Below, piece after piece: positions 6,237 to 13,809 of a stretch of 25,116 nucleotides of DNA. Position 1 is the stretch's first letter. Each line of letters begins with the position of its first letter. The DNA comes from an uncultured Clostridia bacterium (GTDB lineage: Bacteria > Bacillota > Clostridia > Christensenellales > Aristaeellaceae), in contig CANQGC010000008.1 in the NCBI GenBank assembly GCA_947600345.1, positions 1-25,116 on the forward strand. Reading direction: 5' to 3'. The translations under genes were made by a program, and so were the position numbers. The notes under the pieces are model-generated. The model was not told the origin of the DNA. It saw nothing but the letters and a program-made list of their open reading frames with translations, and ran no database searches.

Positions 6237-6396
6237 GGCACCACCGCACAGAACGGCGGCACGTCGGGCGATGCCTTTTCCGCCATCTGCACTTTCAAAT
6301 TTCTTGACTTGCAACCAGCAAGCCTGCGAAATTTGAAAGCACATCTGACGAAAAATTCATTCGCCTGCCGACCACCTTATCTGTGCGGTGCTGCCT
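6236..6396. mobile_element. MITE-like 161-bp inverted-repeat element
   Basis: Ends AGGCACCACCGCACAGA (6236-6252) and TCTGTGCGGTGCTGCCT (6380-6396) are inverted repeats with one mismatch. The two halves remain imperfectly complementary almost to the centre (CACTTTCAAATTT near 6290 against AAATTTGAAAGCAC near 6330). Each end is flanked by TA (6234-6235, 6397-6398), the target duplication expected of IS630/Tc1-type transposition. No transposase is inside. It could alternatively be a structured RNA or a terminator. Confidence 0.6.
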
Positions 6397-6525
6397 TAAG
6401 CGGCCAGCAGCCCCAAATCGGCGGAATTTCGGAGAAAATCTCGCCAGATTGCACAAACCGGTGACATAACGCATCCCCGCTTCGCATACATATTTGTCAG
6501 AAGTTTGTCGGAAGAGGGGATACTT

Positions 6526-7185
6526 ATGGATCTTCGATCGATGCAATTTGCCCACGACCTCAAGCTGCCGATTCAGCTGATCTACAGCTGCGTGCAGCTG
6601 CTGGAGCTGGAGGTCGGGCCCAACGACCGGGCGGAGAGCTACCTGCGGCTGCTGGAGCGCAGCGCCGACCAGCTGCAGAACATGGTGCGCAGCGCGATGA
6701 ACGAAACTCCGGTGAGCGAGGCGCTGCGGACGCGGCCCTGCGACGTGGTGGCCGAGGTGCGGGACGTGACCCGCCAGTGCGAGCCCTACGCCCGGGAGCG
6801 CGGCGTGAAACTGACGTTTCGCTCCAACGGTGCGGAGTTTCCCATGCCGCTGGACGTGGAGAAGCTCGACCGCATCCTCTACAACCTGCTCTCCAACGCG
6901 CTGCGCTTCACGCCCGCGGGCGGCGCGGTGGAGGCCAGCGTGGAGCTGCGGGGAGACGCGGTGGACATCGCCGTGGCCGATGAGGGCTGCGGCATCCCGC
7001 CCGAGCGCCAGGGGGAGATCTTCGAGCTGGGCGTCAGCGATGGCGGCAGCGGCTATGGGCTGAACATCGTGCGGGAGTACGCCGCGCTGATGGGCGGCAG
7101 CGCGACGGTGGATTCCGTTCCGGGGCGGGGCAGCCGCTTCACGGTGCGCCTGCCGGTGCGGGGGGATGCCCTGCCGCGGCAGTAG
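6526..7185 (+). CDS. sensorless soluble histidine kinase-like protein
   Basis: 219 residues from ATG 6526, with GAAGAGGGG 7 nt upstream. A DHp-like helix hairpin comes first, with the H box AHDLKLPIQ and candidate phospho-His10. The HATPase_c domain follows: N box LLYN/NLLSNALRFTP around Asn124, G1 box DEGCGIP (152-158) and G2 box GGSGYGLNIV (173-182), ending in GRGSRFTVRLP. No transmembrane, PAS, HAMP or receiver domain is present and no response regulator gene is adjacent, so the signal and partner are unknown. It may act as a soluble phosphodonor or phosphatase. The leader has a direct repeat, TTTGTC(A/G)GAAG, at about 6493-6502 and 6504-6513. Confidence 0.85.
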   Translation: MDLRSMQFAHDLKLPIQLIYSCVQLLELEVGPNDRAESYLRLLERSADQLQNMVRSAMNETPVSEALRTRPCDVVAEVRDVTRQCEPYARERGVKLTFRSNGAEFPMPLDVEKLDRILYNLLSNALRFTPAGGAVEASVELRGDAVDIAVADEGCGIPPERQGEIFELGVSDGGSGYGLNIVREYAALMGGSATVDSVPGRGSRFTVRLPVRGDALPRQ

Positions 7186-7248
7186 GCAGCGAAGCGGGCC
7201 GTCAAACCAGCCCGGCCTCCGCGGCTCGTCGAGCCTTCGATAAACGAA

Positions 7249-7280
7249 GAGCCCCGCGCGGCATATGCCGCGCGGGGCTC
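7249..7280. terminator. 16-bp perfect palindrome between convergent genes
   Basis: GAGCCCCGCGCGGCAT followed directly by its complement, 17 bp before the NlpC/P60 stop codon. Very stable hairpin but without a real T tract on either side; probably a bidirectional terminator or mRNA end. Confidence 0.55.
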
Positions 7281-7296
7281 TCTCCGTCGCTGCCGC

Positions 7297-8232
7297 TCAG
7301 GGACGGCGCGCCCACATGAAGTGCTTGGTGTAGTACGAGGTGATGGTGTTCTTCTGCACCTTCTTCGCGCTCTGGGAGGCCTCGTAGAAGACGCCGTTGC
7401 CCGCGTAGATGGCGGTGTGATCGCAGACTCCGTTGTCGTCGTTGTCGAAGCAGAGTATGTCGCCCTGCTTTAGTTTGGAGATGCTGTCGATCTTGCTCAT
7501 GCTGCTGTCAGTGGACTGGGCCTTTGCGGTGGCCTTCGTGGAGATGCCGAACTTCCCCAGCACGTAGCTCACGAAGGCGGAGCAATTGAAGGACTTGGGG
7601 GCGTTCGCGTGGGAGGCGTAGGGCCGGCCCACCAGGGACTTCATCAGGCCGACCAGCGTGGAGGTATCCCCGCCGCCGCTTCCACTGCCGCTGTCGCCGC
7701 CGCTGGAGGGCTTGTCATTCTCTTTTTCCTTCTGCTTCTTATAGGCGTTGTAGGCGGCGGTGAGCTTCGCCTTGGTGGTGAGATAGCCACTCTTGATGTA
7801 GCCGGTCACGGAACCGGAGCTGTTCTGCACGCGGTAGTAGCTGCCGGATTTGCCAACCACGTAAACCTTCGTGCCGATGGACAGCGTGCCGATCTTCGAC
7901 GAGGAGGACGAGGCCTGCTTGTATACCGGCGTGGACTTGGCCGTGTAGGCCGTCACGCGGCTGGCCTTGTTCAGGCGGGAGGTCGGTATGTATGCGGTGA
8001 CACCCTTGTAGCTGATCTTTGCCCAGCCGTTGGCGGTGTCGCTCACGGACACCGTCAGGCCCTTGGGGACCGGCAGGCTCTTGCCCGAGGTAGAGGGAAC
8101 GCTGTAGACCTTTGTGTTCGAATTGACCTTGGCCTTATAGGACGCGAGTGCCGCCGGCGCACAGGCGGACATCATCAGCATCGCGACCAGCAGCGCCGCC
8201 AGAACGCGCCGAATGGATTTCACTCTATACAT
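7297..8232 (-). CDS. secreted SH3-NlpC/P60 peptidoglycan hydrolase
   Basis: 311 residues. A Sec signal peptide (KSIRR, hydrophobic LAALLVAMLMM, possible cleavage near ALAS at 30) is followed by two bacterial SH3-like repeats (about 32-90 and 93-153; each with a Gly-rich turn and YI[PK]). A Lys-rich stretch and a Gly/Ser linker (175-190) follow. The NlpC/P60 domain runs 193-311 with catalytic Cys217 (FNCSAFVSYVLGKFG) and His272 (DHTAIYAGNG). Members cleave peptide stems of peptidoglycan, typically D-Glu-gamma/DAP or Lys-D-Ala bonds, outside the membrane. The third polar residue of the triad is not obvious by eye. Its strong promoter is divergent from psuK. Confidence 0.93.
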   Translation of the reverse strand: MYRVKSIRRVLAALLVAMLMMSACAPAALASYKAKVNSNTKVYSVPSTSGKSLPVPKGLTVSVSDTANGWAKISYKGVTAYIPTSRLNKASRVTAYTAKSTPVYKQASSSSSKIGTLSIGTKVYVVGKSGSYYRVQNSSGSVTGYIKSGYLTTKAKLTAAYNAYKKQKEKENDKPSSGGDSGSGSGGGDTSTLVGLMKSLVGRPYASHANAPKSFNCSAFVSYVLGKFGISTKATAKAQSTDSSMSKIDSISKLKQGDILCFDNDDNGVCDHTAIYAGNGVFYEASQSAKKVQKNTITSYYTKHFMWARRP

Positions 8233-8274
8233 GGTATCACCCTACCCCATTTATATTTAGATGAAACTATAGTT

Positions 8275-8303
8275 ATTATATTACAAGAATGTGTCCTTTT
8301 CAA
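8275..8303 (-). promoter_or_regulatory. promoter of the NlpC/P60 hydrolase gene
   Basis: -35 TTGAAA (8303-8298), 17-nt spacer, -10 TATAAT (8280-8275), about 40 nt before the ATG. AT-rich leader. Confidence 0.75.
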
Positions 8304-8399
8304 GGGGCTGCTGCGCTTTTTTGCCAATTTTACATAAAAAACATGACTTTTCCGCGACTTCGACACAAAAAGGGCGCTTTCGGCGCAAGTTTGCGGGGC

Positions 8400-8428
8400 T
8401 TGCAAATCGCCGCCGGGCCGGATATAAT
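8400..8428 (+). promoter_or_regulatory. promoter of psuK-psuG
   Basis: -35 TTGCAA (8400-8405), 17-nt spacer, -10 TATAAT (8423-8428), then GAAGGGAGG (8441-8449) before the ATG at 8456. Short leader with no obvious riboswitch. Confidence 0.7.
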
Positions 8429-8455
8429 GGAAATGCTTCCGAAGGGAGGGATTGG

Positions 8456-9430
8456 ATGGCGCGAATCGCCGTTGTGGGCGGAGCCAACATGGATATCGGC
8501 GGCTTTCCGGACGGGGCGCTGGCGATGGGCGATTCCACGCCGGGGCGCGTGCGGCTTTCGGCGGGCGGCGTGGGCCGCAATGTGGCGGAGAACTGCGCCC
8601 GGCTGGGGCTGGACGTGGAGCTTGTGACCGCGCTGGGGGACGACGCCTACGGCCGGATGCTGCTGGAGGATTGCCGGAGCAAGGGCATCGGGTGCGAAAA
8701 CTGCCGGATCGCGCCGGGGGAGCGCACGTCGGTGTACCTCTTCATGGACGATCCCCGGGGCGACGTGCTCTGCGCCGTGAACGATATGGAGATACAGCGG
8801 CTGCTCACGCCGGAATTCCTGGCGCCCAGGCGCGCCTGGCTCGACGGCATGGACGCCGTGGCGCTGGACGCCAATCTGCCGGAGGAATCCATACGCTTCC
8901 TGGCGGAGGAGCTGACGGCGCCGCTGTACGCGGACGCGGTCTCGGCGGCGAAGGCGGGGAAGCTGCGCTGTGCGCTGGAGCGCCTGCACTGCCTGAAGCT
9001 CAACCGCATCGAGGCGGAGCTGCTCACCGGTACGCGCATATTGAGCGAGGCCCAGGCCCGCCAGGCCGCGCTGCGGCTCAACGGTGCGGGCGTGGAGCGG
9101 GTGTACCTGACGCTGGGCCTCGACGGCGCGGTCTGCGCGGAGGCGGGGAGGAGCTGGCTTCTGCCCTGCGCGCCTCGGGCGGCGGTGAACGCCTCGGGCG
9201 CGGGCGACGCCTTCCTGGCGGCGCTGATCTGGGCGGGCTGCGAGGGCCTGGATCCGCGGGAGAGCGGCATCGCCGGGGCCGCGGCCGCCGCCATCGCCGT
9301 GGGCGCGCTGGAGACGGTGAATCCGCGGATGAGCCGCACATATCTAATGAAGGAAATGGCCGAGATCGCGGCCGGCATGGAGTGCGCCGCCGGGAGCGGA
9401 GCGCCGGCCGGAGAAGGAAATGAAGAGTGA
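8456..9430 (+). CDS. psuK: pseudouridine kinase (PfkB/ribokinase family)
   Basis: 324 residues. PfkB-family fold: N-terminal MARIAVVGGANMDIGG, the first signature SAGGVGRNVAENCARLG (35-51), LVTALGDDAYG, and the second signature NASGAGDAFLAAL (245-257) with catalytic Asp251. The family phosphorylates sugars or nucleosides; assignment to pseudouridine rests on the next gene, psuG, 32 bp downstream, since PsuK makes the pseudouridine 5'-phosphate that PsuG cleaves. ATG 8456 is chosen from GAAGGGAGG; the frame is open further upstream across the promoter. The last about 15 residues (GSGAPAGEGNEE) are low-complexity. Kinase family is certain; substrate is contextual. Confidence 0.9.
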   Translation: MARIAVVGGANMDIGGFPDGALAMGDSTPGRVRLSAGGVGRNVAENCARLGLDVELVTALGDDAYGRMLLEDCRSKGIGCENCRIAPGERTSVYLFMDDPRGDVLCAVNDMEIQRLLTPEFLAPRRAWLDGMDAVALDANLPEESIRFLAEELTAPLYADAVSAAKAGKLRCALERLHCLKLNRIEAELLTGTRILSEAQARQAALRLNGAGVERVYLTLGLDGAVCAEAGRSWLLPCAPRAAVNASGAGDAFLAALIWAGCEGLDPRESGIAGAAAAAIAVGALETVNPRMSRTYLMKEMAEIAAGMECAAGSGAPAGEGNEE

Positions 9431-9462
9431 GCGTGGAAAAGGATAATGAGGAGGAATATCGA

Positions 9463-10383
9463 ATGAAGCGAAATCCGTACCTGGACGTGGCGCCGGAGGT
9501 CGCGCGGGCCCTCGAGGCGGGCAGGCCCGTGGTGGCGCTGGAATCGACGATCATCTCCCACGGCATGCCCTACCCCCAGAACGTGGAGACGGCGCTGAAC
9601 GTGGAGCGCATCGTGCGGGAGAACGGCGCGGTGCCGGCGACCATCGCCATCATCGGCGGGCGGCTCAAGGCGGGGCTGACCCAGGCGGAGATCGAGCACC
9701 TGGGCAAAAAGGGCTACGGCGTGACGAAGGCCTCCCGGCGCGACCTGCCCGTGCTGGTGGCGCGGGGGGAGGACGGCGCGACCACCGTCGCCACGACGAT
9801 GATCATCGCCGAGATGGCGGGCATCCGCGTGTTCGCCACCGGCGGCGTGGGCGGCGTGCATCGGGGCGCGGAGACCACGATGGACATCTCCGCCGACTTG
9901 GAGGAGCTGGCCCAGACGGGCGTGCTGGTGGTCTGCGCCGGCGCGAAGTCGATCCTGGACCTGGGCCTCACGCTGGAGTATCTGGAGACCAAGGGCGTGC
10001 CGGTGATCGGCTATCAGACCGAGGAGCTGCCCGCCTTCTACACCCGCACGAGCGGATTCGGCGTGGATTACCGGCTGGACACGCCCGCCGAGATTGCCGC
10101 GGCCTTCCGGGCGAAGCTGGACATGGGCCTGCGCGGCGGCATGCTGGTGACGAACCCCATCCCGGAGGAGTACTCCATGAACCCCGCCGTCATCAACCAG
10201 GCCATCGACGAGGCCGTGGCCGAGGCCAAGGCCCAGGGCATCCACGGCAAGCAGACCACGCCGTTCCTGCTCGCCCGGATCAAGGACATCACCGGCGGCG
10301 ACAGCCTGGCCTCCAACATCCGGCTGGTCTACAACAACGCGAAGCTCGCCGCCCAGGTGGCGGGGGAGCTCTGCGCGAAGTAG
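9463..10383 (+). CDS. psuG: pseudouridine-5'-phosphate glycosidase
   Basis: 306 residues, close to E. coli PsuG (312) and similar along its length. It breaks the C-C glycosidic bond of pseudouridine 5'-phosphate to give uracil and ribose 5-phosphate, in the cytosol. Visible: VVALESTIISHGMPYPQN with Glu27 (E31 in E. coli), VPATIAIIGG, KASRRDLP, ATGGVGGVHRGAE, the metal-ligand Asp145 in DISADL (D149), and Schiff-base Lys162 in CAGAKSILDLG (K166). ATG 9463 is supported by GAGGAGGAA (9448-9456); an in-frame GTG at 9427 overlaps the psuK stop but has a weaker site. A hairpin follows the gene. Confidence 0.97.
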   Translation: MKRNPYLDVAPEVARALEAGRPVVALESTIISHGMPYPQNVETALNVERIVRENGAVPATIAIIGGRLKAGLTQAEIEHLGKKGYGVTKASRRDLPVLVARGEDGATTVATTMIIAEMAGIRVFATGGVGGVHRGAETTMDISADLEELAQTGVLVVCAGAKSILDLGLTLEYLETKGVPVIGYQTEELPAFYTRTSGFGVDYRLDTPAEIAAAFRAKLDMGLRGGMLVTNPIPEEYSMNPAVINQAIDEAVAEAKAQGIHGKQTTPFLLARIKDITGGDSLASNIRLVYNNAKLAAQVAGELCAK

Positions 10384-10405
10384 CCGCGCCCCCGCGCTTC
10401 AAGCG

Positions 10406-10446
10406 GGAAACCGCCCCCGGCGCGGCCGCGCCGAAGGGCGGTTTCC
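10406..10446 (+). terminator. hairpin after psuG
   Basis: GGAAACCGCCC (10406-10416) pairs with GGGCGGTTTCC (10436-10446); the GC-rich loop itself folds. No T tract follows, so termination strength is uncertain. Confidence 0.55.
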
Positions 10447-10457
10447 TGCTCGCCGAT

Positions 10458-10542
10458 GGTTAATAAATTAACCTGCGCTTTTCATTGCCAAGCCTATTGA
10501 CAAGGCGGATTTGTGGCGCTATACTTAAGGTAAGCGCTTGGT
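10458..10542 (+). promoter_or_regulatory. promoter and operator candidates of the arabinofuranoside ABC operon
   Basis: -35 TTGACA (10497-10502), 17-nt spacer, -10 TATACT (10520-10525). Just past the -10 is GGTAAGCGCTTGGT (10529-10542) with the perfect core AAGCGCTT, the look and position of a LacI-family or CcpA-like repressor site. Upstream, GGTTAAT-AA-ATTAACC (10458-10473) is a perfect inverted repeat. No regulator gene is next to it. Confidence 0.65.
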
Positions 10543-10624
10543 AATTCGATTAACTAATGTTGGAAACGTGCGATTACTTCCGGCGAAGGCCGGTTGCAAT
10601 AATTTCAGGAAAGGAAGTTTTACC

Positions 10625-11947
10625 ATGAAGAAACTGCTTGCTATGCTGCTCTGCATCGCGATGGTGCTGACGCTGGGCTCCGCGCTGGCGGAGGACGGCA
10701 AGGTACACATCACCTACTCCTACTGGGGCACCCCGGAGGAGGCCGCCGCGACCCAGGCCGTCATCGACACCTACAACGCCTCTCAGGACGGCGTGGTCGT
10801 CGAGCTGGAGACCATCCCGAACGAGCAGTACACCGCCACGCTTCAGTCCCGCGCCATCGCCGGCACGCTGCCGGACTGCGGCATCATGAACGAGAACGGT
10901 GTGCTGGACTTCGCCGCCAACGGCCTGCTGGCCGACGTCTCCGGCATGTACGAGGGCAAGGACTCCCAGCCGCTGGAGGCCGTGACCTTCAAGGAGGGCG
11001 GCACGACTCCCGTGGCCTACTCCGGCTGCGCCGAGACGCTGATCCTCTACTACAACAAGGACATGTTTGACGCCGCCGGCATCGCCTATCCGCCGTCGAA
11101 GGTGGAGGACGCCTGGAGCTGGGATGAGTTCATCGATGTCGCCAAGCAGCTGACCATCGACGTCAACGGCAAGCATCCCACCGAGGAGGGCTTCGATCCC
11201 GACAACATCACCCAGTACGGCTGCGTGGTCGACAACTGGACCTGGCAGCTCGAGGTCTGGGCGCACTCCAACGGCGGCCGCTGGTTCAGCGAGGACGGCA
11301 CCGAGTGCGTCATCAACAGCCCCGAGACCATCGAGTCCATCCAGAAGGTGGCGGACCTGACGCTGGTTGAGCACGTGCAGCCCCTGTACCTGGGCCTGGC
11401 CGACGAGGGCATCATCCGCTCGGTCGCCAGCGGCACCGTGGCGATGGCCACCGGCGGCGCCTGGAACATGGGCACCTGCATGTCCACCTCCGGCATCAAC
11501 TTCGGCATCGGCGTGCTGCCCTACATGAAGGAGAAGGTCACGCTGACCACCGCCGGCCCGCAGGTCGTGTTCTCCCAGAGCAAGCACCTGAAGGAGGCCA
11601 TGGACTTCATCGCCTGGTACACCCAGGAGGAGAACAGCTGGAACCTGATCGAGACCGGCGTCTGGATGCCGCTGCTCCAGAAGTACTACGAAGAGGGCGA
11701 GGCCATGGACACCTGGCTCAAGGACGAGGACTTCCCGGTGAAGGACTACGACATGGCCAAGTCCGTGCTGGTGGACTACACCAACGCTGCCGCCACGCCG
11801 ACCTGCTGGTACTACACGCCCCACACCAGCGAGTTCATCGACATGCTCCGCTCCGTGCTCAGCCCGGTCTGGACCGGCGAGCAGACGGCCGAGCAGGCGA
11901 TCAACGACAACTTCGACGCCCTGGCCGAGACCATCACCGACTTCTAA
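10625..11947 (+). CDS. sugar ABC transporter substrate-binding protein (CUT1)
   Basis: 440 residues, type for family 1 extracellular solute-binding proteins. Signal peptide MKKLLAMLLCIAMVLTLGSA, likely cut at ALA-ED (residue 22). Mature start HITYSYWGTPEEAAATQAVI and the lobe motifs around YYNKDMFDAAGI and WSWDEFIDVAKQLT are typical of sugar binders. No lipobox cysteine sits at the cleavage site, so how it is retained outside the membrane is unclear. RBS GGAAAGGAAG. Followed by a strong hairpin, two permeases and a GH127 enzyme, so L-arabinofuranosides are the likely ligand. No ATPase gene is present; a shared MsmK/UgpC-type ATPase elsewhere is expected. Confidence 0.93.
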   Translation: MKKLLAMLLCIAMVLTLGSALAEDGKVHITYSYWGTPEEAAATQAVIDTYNASQDGVVVELETIPNEQYTATLQSRAIAGTLPDCGIMNENGVLDFAANGLLADVSGMYEGKDSQPLEAVTFKEGGTTPVAYSGCAETLILYYNKDMFDAAGIAYPPSKVEDAWSWDEFIDVAKQLTIDVNGKHPTEEGFDPDNITQYGCVVDNWTWQLEVWAHSNGGRWFSEDGTECVINSPETIESIQKVADLTLVEHVQPLYLGLADEGIIRSVASGTVAMATGGAWNMGTCMSTSGINFGIGVLPYMKEKVTLTTAGPQVVFSQSKHLKEAMDFIAWYTQEENSWNLIETGVWMPLLQKYYEEGEAMDTWLKDEDFPVKDYDMAKSVLVDYTNAAATPTCWYYTPHTSEFIDMLRSVLSPVWTGEQTAEQAINDNFDALAETITDF

Positions 11948-11961
11948 GCCTGTGATACGAC

Positions 11962-11987
11962 GGGGGAGCGGCCTTGGCCGCTCCCCC
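11962..11987 (+). terminator. intercistronic hairpin after the binding-protein gene
   Basis: GGGGGAGCGGCC (11962-11973) and GGCCGCTCCCCC (11976-11987) with a 2-nt loop, no T tract. It lies inside the operon and probably stabilises the upstream mRNA or partly terminates, raising binding protein over permease. Confidence 0.6.
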
Positions 11988-12016
11988 CACGTTTGAGATT
12001 TGGGGAGGCAATTTTC

Positions 12017-12925
12017 ATGGCAAAGCGCAAGAGAACCAAGATCGGAAGGGGCGAGACCCGCGCCGCGTGGATCTGCATGCTTCCGTCGCTGCTGGGCCTC
12101 TCACTGGTGACCTACATACCGCTGCTCGCGGTGTTCGTGCTCGGCTTCTTCAAGTGGAACGGCCTGAGCGACCCCGAGTTCGTGGGCTTCGCGAACTTCG
12201 TTCGCCTCTTTACCAAGGATCCCTACATGTTCGACTCCATCAAGGCGACGGTGTACTTCGCGCTGGTCGCCGTGATCGGCAGCATCATCTTCTCGATGAT
12301 CGTGGCGATCCTTCTAAATCGGAAAGTTCCCGCCCGCGGCTTCTTCCGCGCGGTGTTTTATCTGCCCTACGTGCTGCCCGCGATGGCCGTGTACCTGGGC
12401 TGGAGCTGGCTGTACGACTACAACCACGGCTTTTTGAACTACCTGATCACCGAGGCCGGCGGCAGCCGCGTGATGTTCCTGGAGAACCCGGCCATCGTGG
12501 TGCCGTCGCTGGCGCTGATCACGGTGTGGCTGTCGGGCAACCTGATCGTGGTGTTCCTGGCGGGATTGCAGAACGTGCCCCGCATCTACCACGAGGCCGC
12601 CGAGATCGACGGCGCCAACGCCTGGCAGCGCTTCTGGAAGATCACCATGCCCTGCATGACGCCCATCATCTTCTACAACATGCTGATGTCGCTGATCTCG
12701 AGCCTGCAGGTGTTCGTGCCGTCGTTCACGCTGACCAGCGGCGGCCCCGGCAACTCCACCACCTTCTTAAGCTACCTGATCTACCGCTACGCCTTCACGG
12801 CCTCCGGCCGCCTGGGCTACGCCAGCGCCATCGCGGCGGTGTTTTTCGTGATCATCGGCATATTCACGATGATACTCTTCGCCACCAGCAAGTTCTGGGT
12901 GTTCTACATGGGGGGTGACGAGTGA
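12017..12925 (+). CDS. sugar ABC transporter permease (MalF/UgpA type)
   Basis: 302 residues with six predicted membrane spans. ATG 12017 is chosen from GGGGAGGC 8 nt upstream (protein begins MAKRKRTK). First span ICMLPSLLGLSLVTYIPLLA; the cytoplasmic EAA loop is EAAEIDGANAWQRFWKITMP, the contact with the ATPase. It forms the heterodimeric channel with the next gene, whose start codon overlaps this stop (TGATG). Specificity follows from the neighbours: probably arabinofuranosyl oligosaccharides. Confidence 0.95.
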   Translation: MAKRKRTKIGRGETRAAWICMLPSLLGLSLVTYIPLLAVFVLGFFKWNGLSDPEFVGFANFVRLFTKDPYMFDSIKATVYFALVAVIGSIIFSMIVAILLNRKVPARGFFRAVFYLPYVLPAMAVYLGWSWLYDYNHGFLNYLITEAGGSRVMFLENPAIVVPSLALITVWLSGNLIVVFLAGLQNVPRIYHEAAEIDGANAWQRFWKITMPCMTPIIFYNMLMSLISSLQVFVPSFTLTSGGPGNSTTFLSYLIYRYAFTASGRLGYASAIAAVFFVIIGIFTMILFATSKFWVFYMGGDE

Positions 12926-13788
12926 TGGCCCGCGGCAACGCATTCGCCTCCAAGCGGCGCAACGAGCGCATCGCCAAGATCGTATCGATGGTGGTGCTCG
13001 TCATACTCACGCTGATCGTGATCTTCCCGATCTACTGGATCTTCCGCTCGTCGCTGATGACGAACGGCGAGCTCTACGCCTACCCGCCGTCGTTCTTCCC
13101 TCCGGCCTGGCGCTTCGACAACTACGCGGCCACGCTGAAGGAGTTCCCCTTCTGGATCTATTTGAAGAACACGATGACGATCATCGTCCCGGCGGTGCTG
13201 GGCGCGACGGTCACGGCCACGATGGGCGGCTACGCCTTCGCCCGGCTGCACTTCCGAGGCAAGAACTTCCTCTTCGCGCTGTGCATCGGCTCGATGCTGC
13301 TGCCGTCGATGGTCACGCTGATCCCCCAGTACATCGGCTGGACGCGCATACTGCACCTGGACAACACCTACTGGCCGCTGATCCTGCCCCACTTCTGCGG
13401 CGGCGGCGCGTTCAACATCTTCCTGATCCGGCAGTTCGTGATGAGCGTGCCCCGGGATCTGGACGACGCGGCGAAGATCGACGGCTGCGGCTACGGGCGA
13501 ATCCTCACCAGCATCATCGTGCCGTCCATCAAGCCTGCGATGATCGTGGTGGCGCTGTTCAAGTTCATCGAGCTGTGGAACGATCTGCTCCAGCAGGTCA
13601 TCTACATCCACTCCCAGGACAACTTCACCATCGCGCTGGGCCTGTCGCTGTTCAAGGGCTCGCTCAAGTCCGACTGGTCGAAGATCATGTGCGCCACCTG
13701 TCTGGCGTTCATACCGGGCGTGGTGATCTACCTGATCGGTCAGCGCTACTTCGTGGAGGGCATCGCGACCACGGGCCTGAAAGAGTAA
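12925..13788 (+). CDS. sugar ABC transporter permease (MalG/UgpE type)
   Basis: 287 residues, six spans. The ATG at 12925 overlaps the previous stop by one base (a GTG at 12922 is the alternative); GGGGGGTG is 8 nt upstream. N-terminus KRRNERIAKIVSMVVLVILTLIVIFPIYWIFRSSL is typical of MalG-type proteins. The EAA loop reads DDAAKIDGCGYGRILTSIIV, with DD in place of EA at its start, a common family variation. Ends VEGIATTGLKE as is usual for this family. Translationally coupled partner of the preceding permease. Confidence 0.95.
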   Translation: MARGNAFASKRRNERIAKIVSMVVLVILTLIVIFPIYWIFRSSLMTNGELYAYPPSFFPPAWRFDNYAATLKEFPFWIYLKNTMTIIVPAVLGATVTATMGGYAFARLHFRGKNFLFALCIGSMLLPSMVTLIPQYIGWTRILHLDNTYWPLILPHFCGGGAFNIFLIRQFVMSVPRDLDDAAKIDGCGYGRILTSIIVPSIKPAMIVVALFKFIELWNDLLQQVIYIHSQDNFTIALGLSLFKGSLKSDWSKIMCATCLAFIPGVVIYLIGQRYFVEGIATTGLKE

Positions 13789-13809
13789 TACGAAGAGGGG
13801 AGCAATCCC

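Noticed and set aside
9427..9462. GTG start for psuG overlapping the psuK stop
   Set aside because: Possible translational coupling, but GAGGAGGAA sits at ideal distance from the ATG at 9463 and known PsuG proteins begin there.
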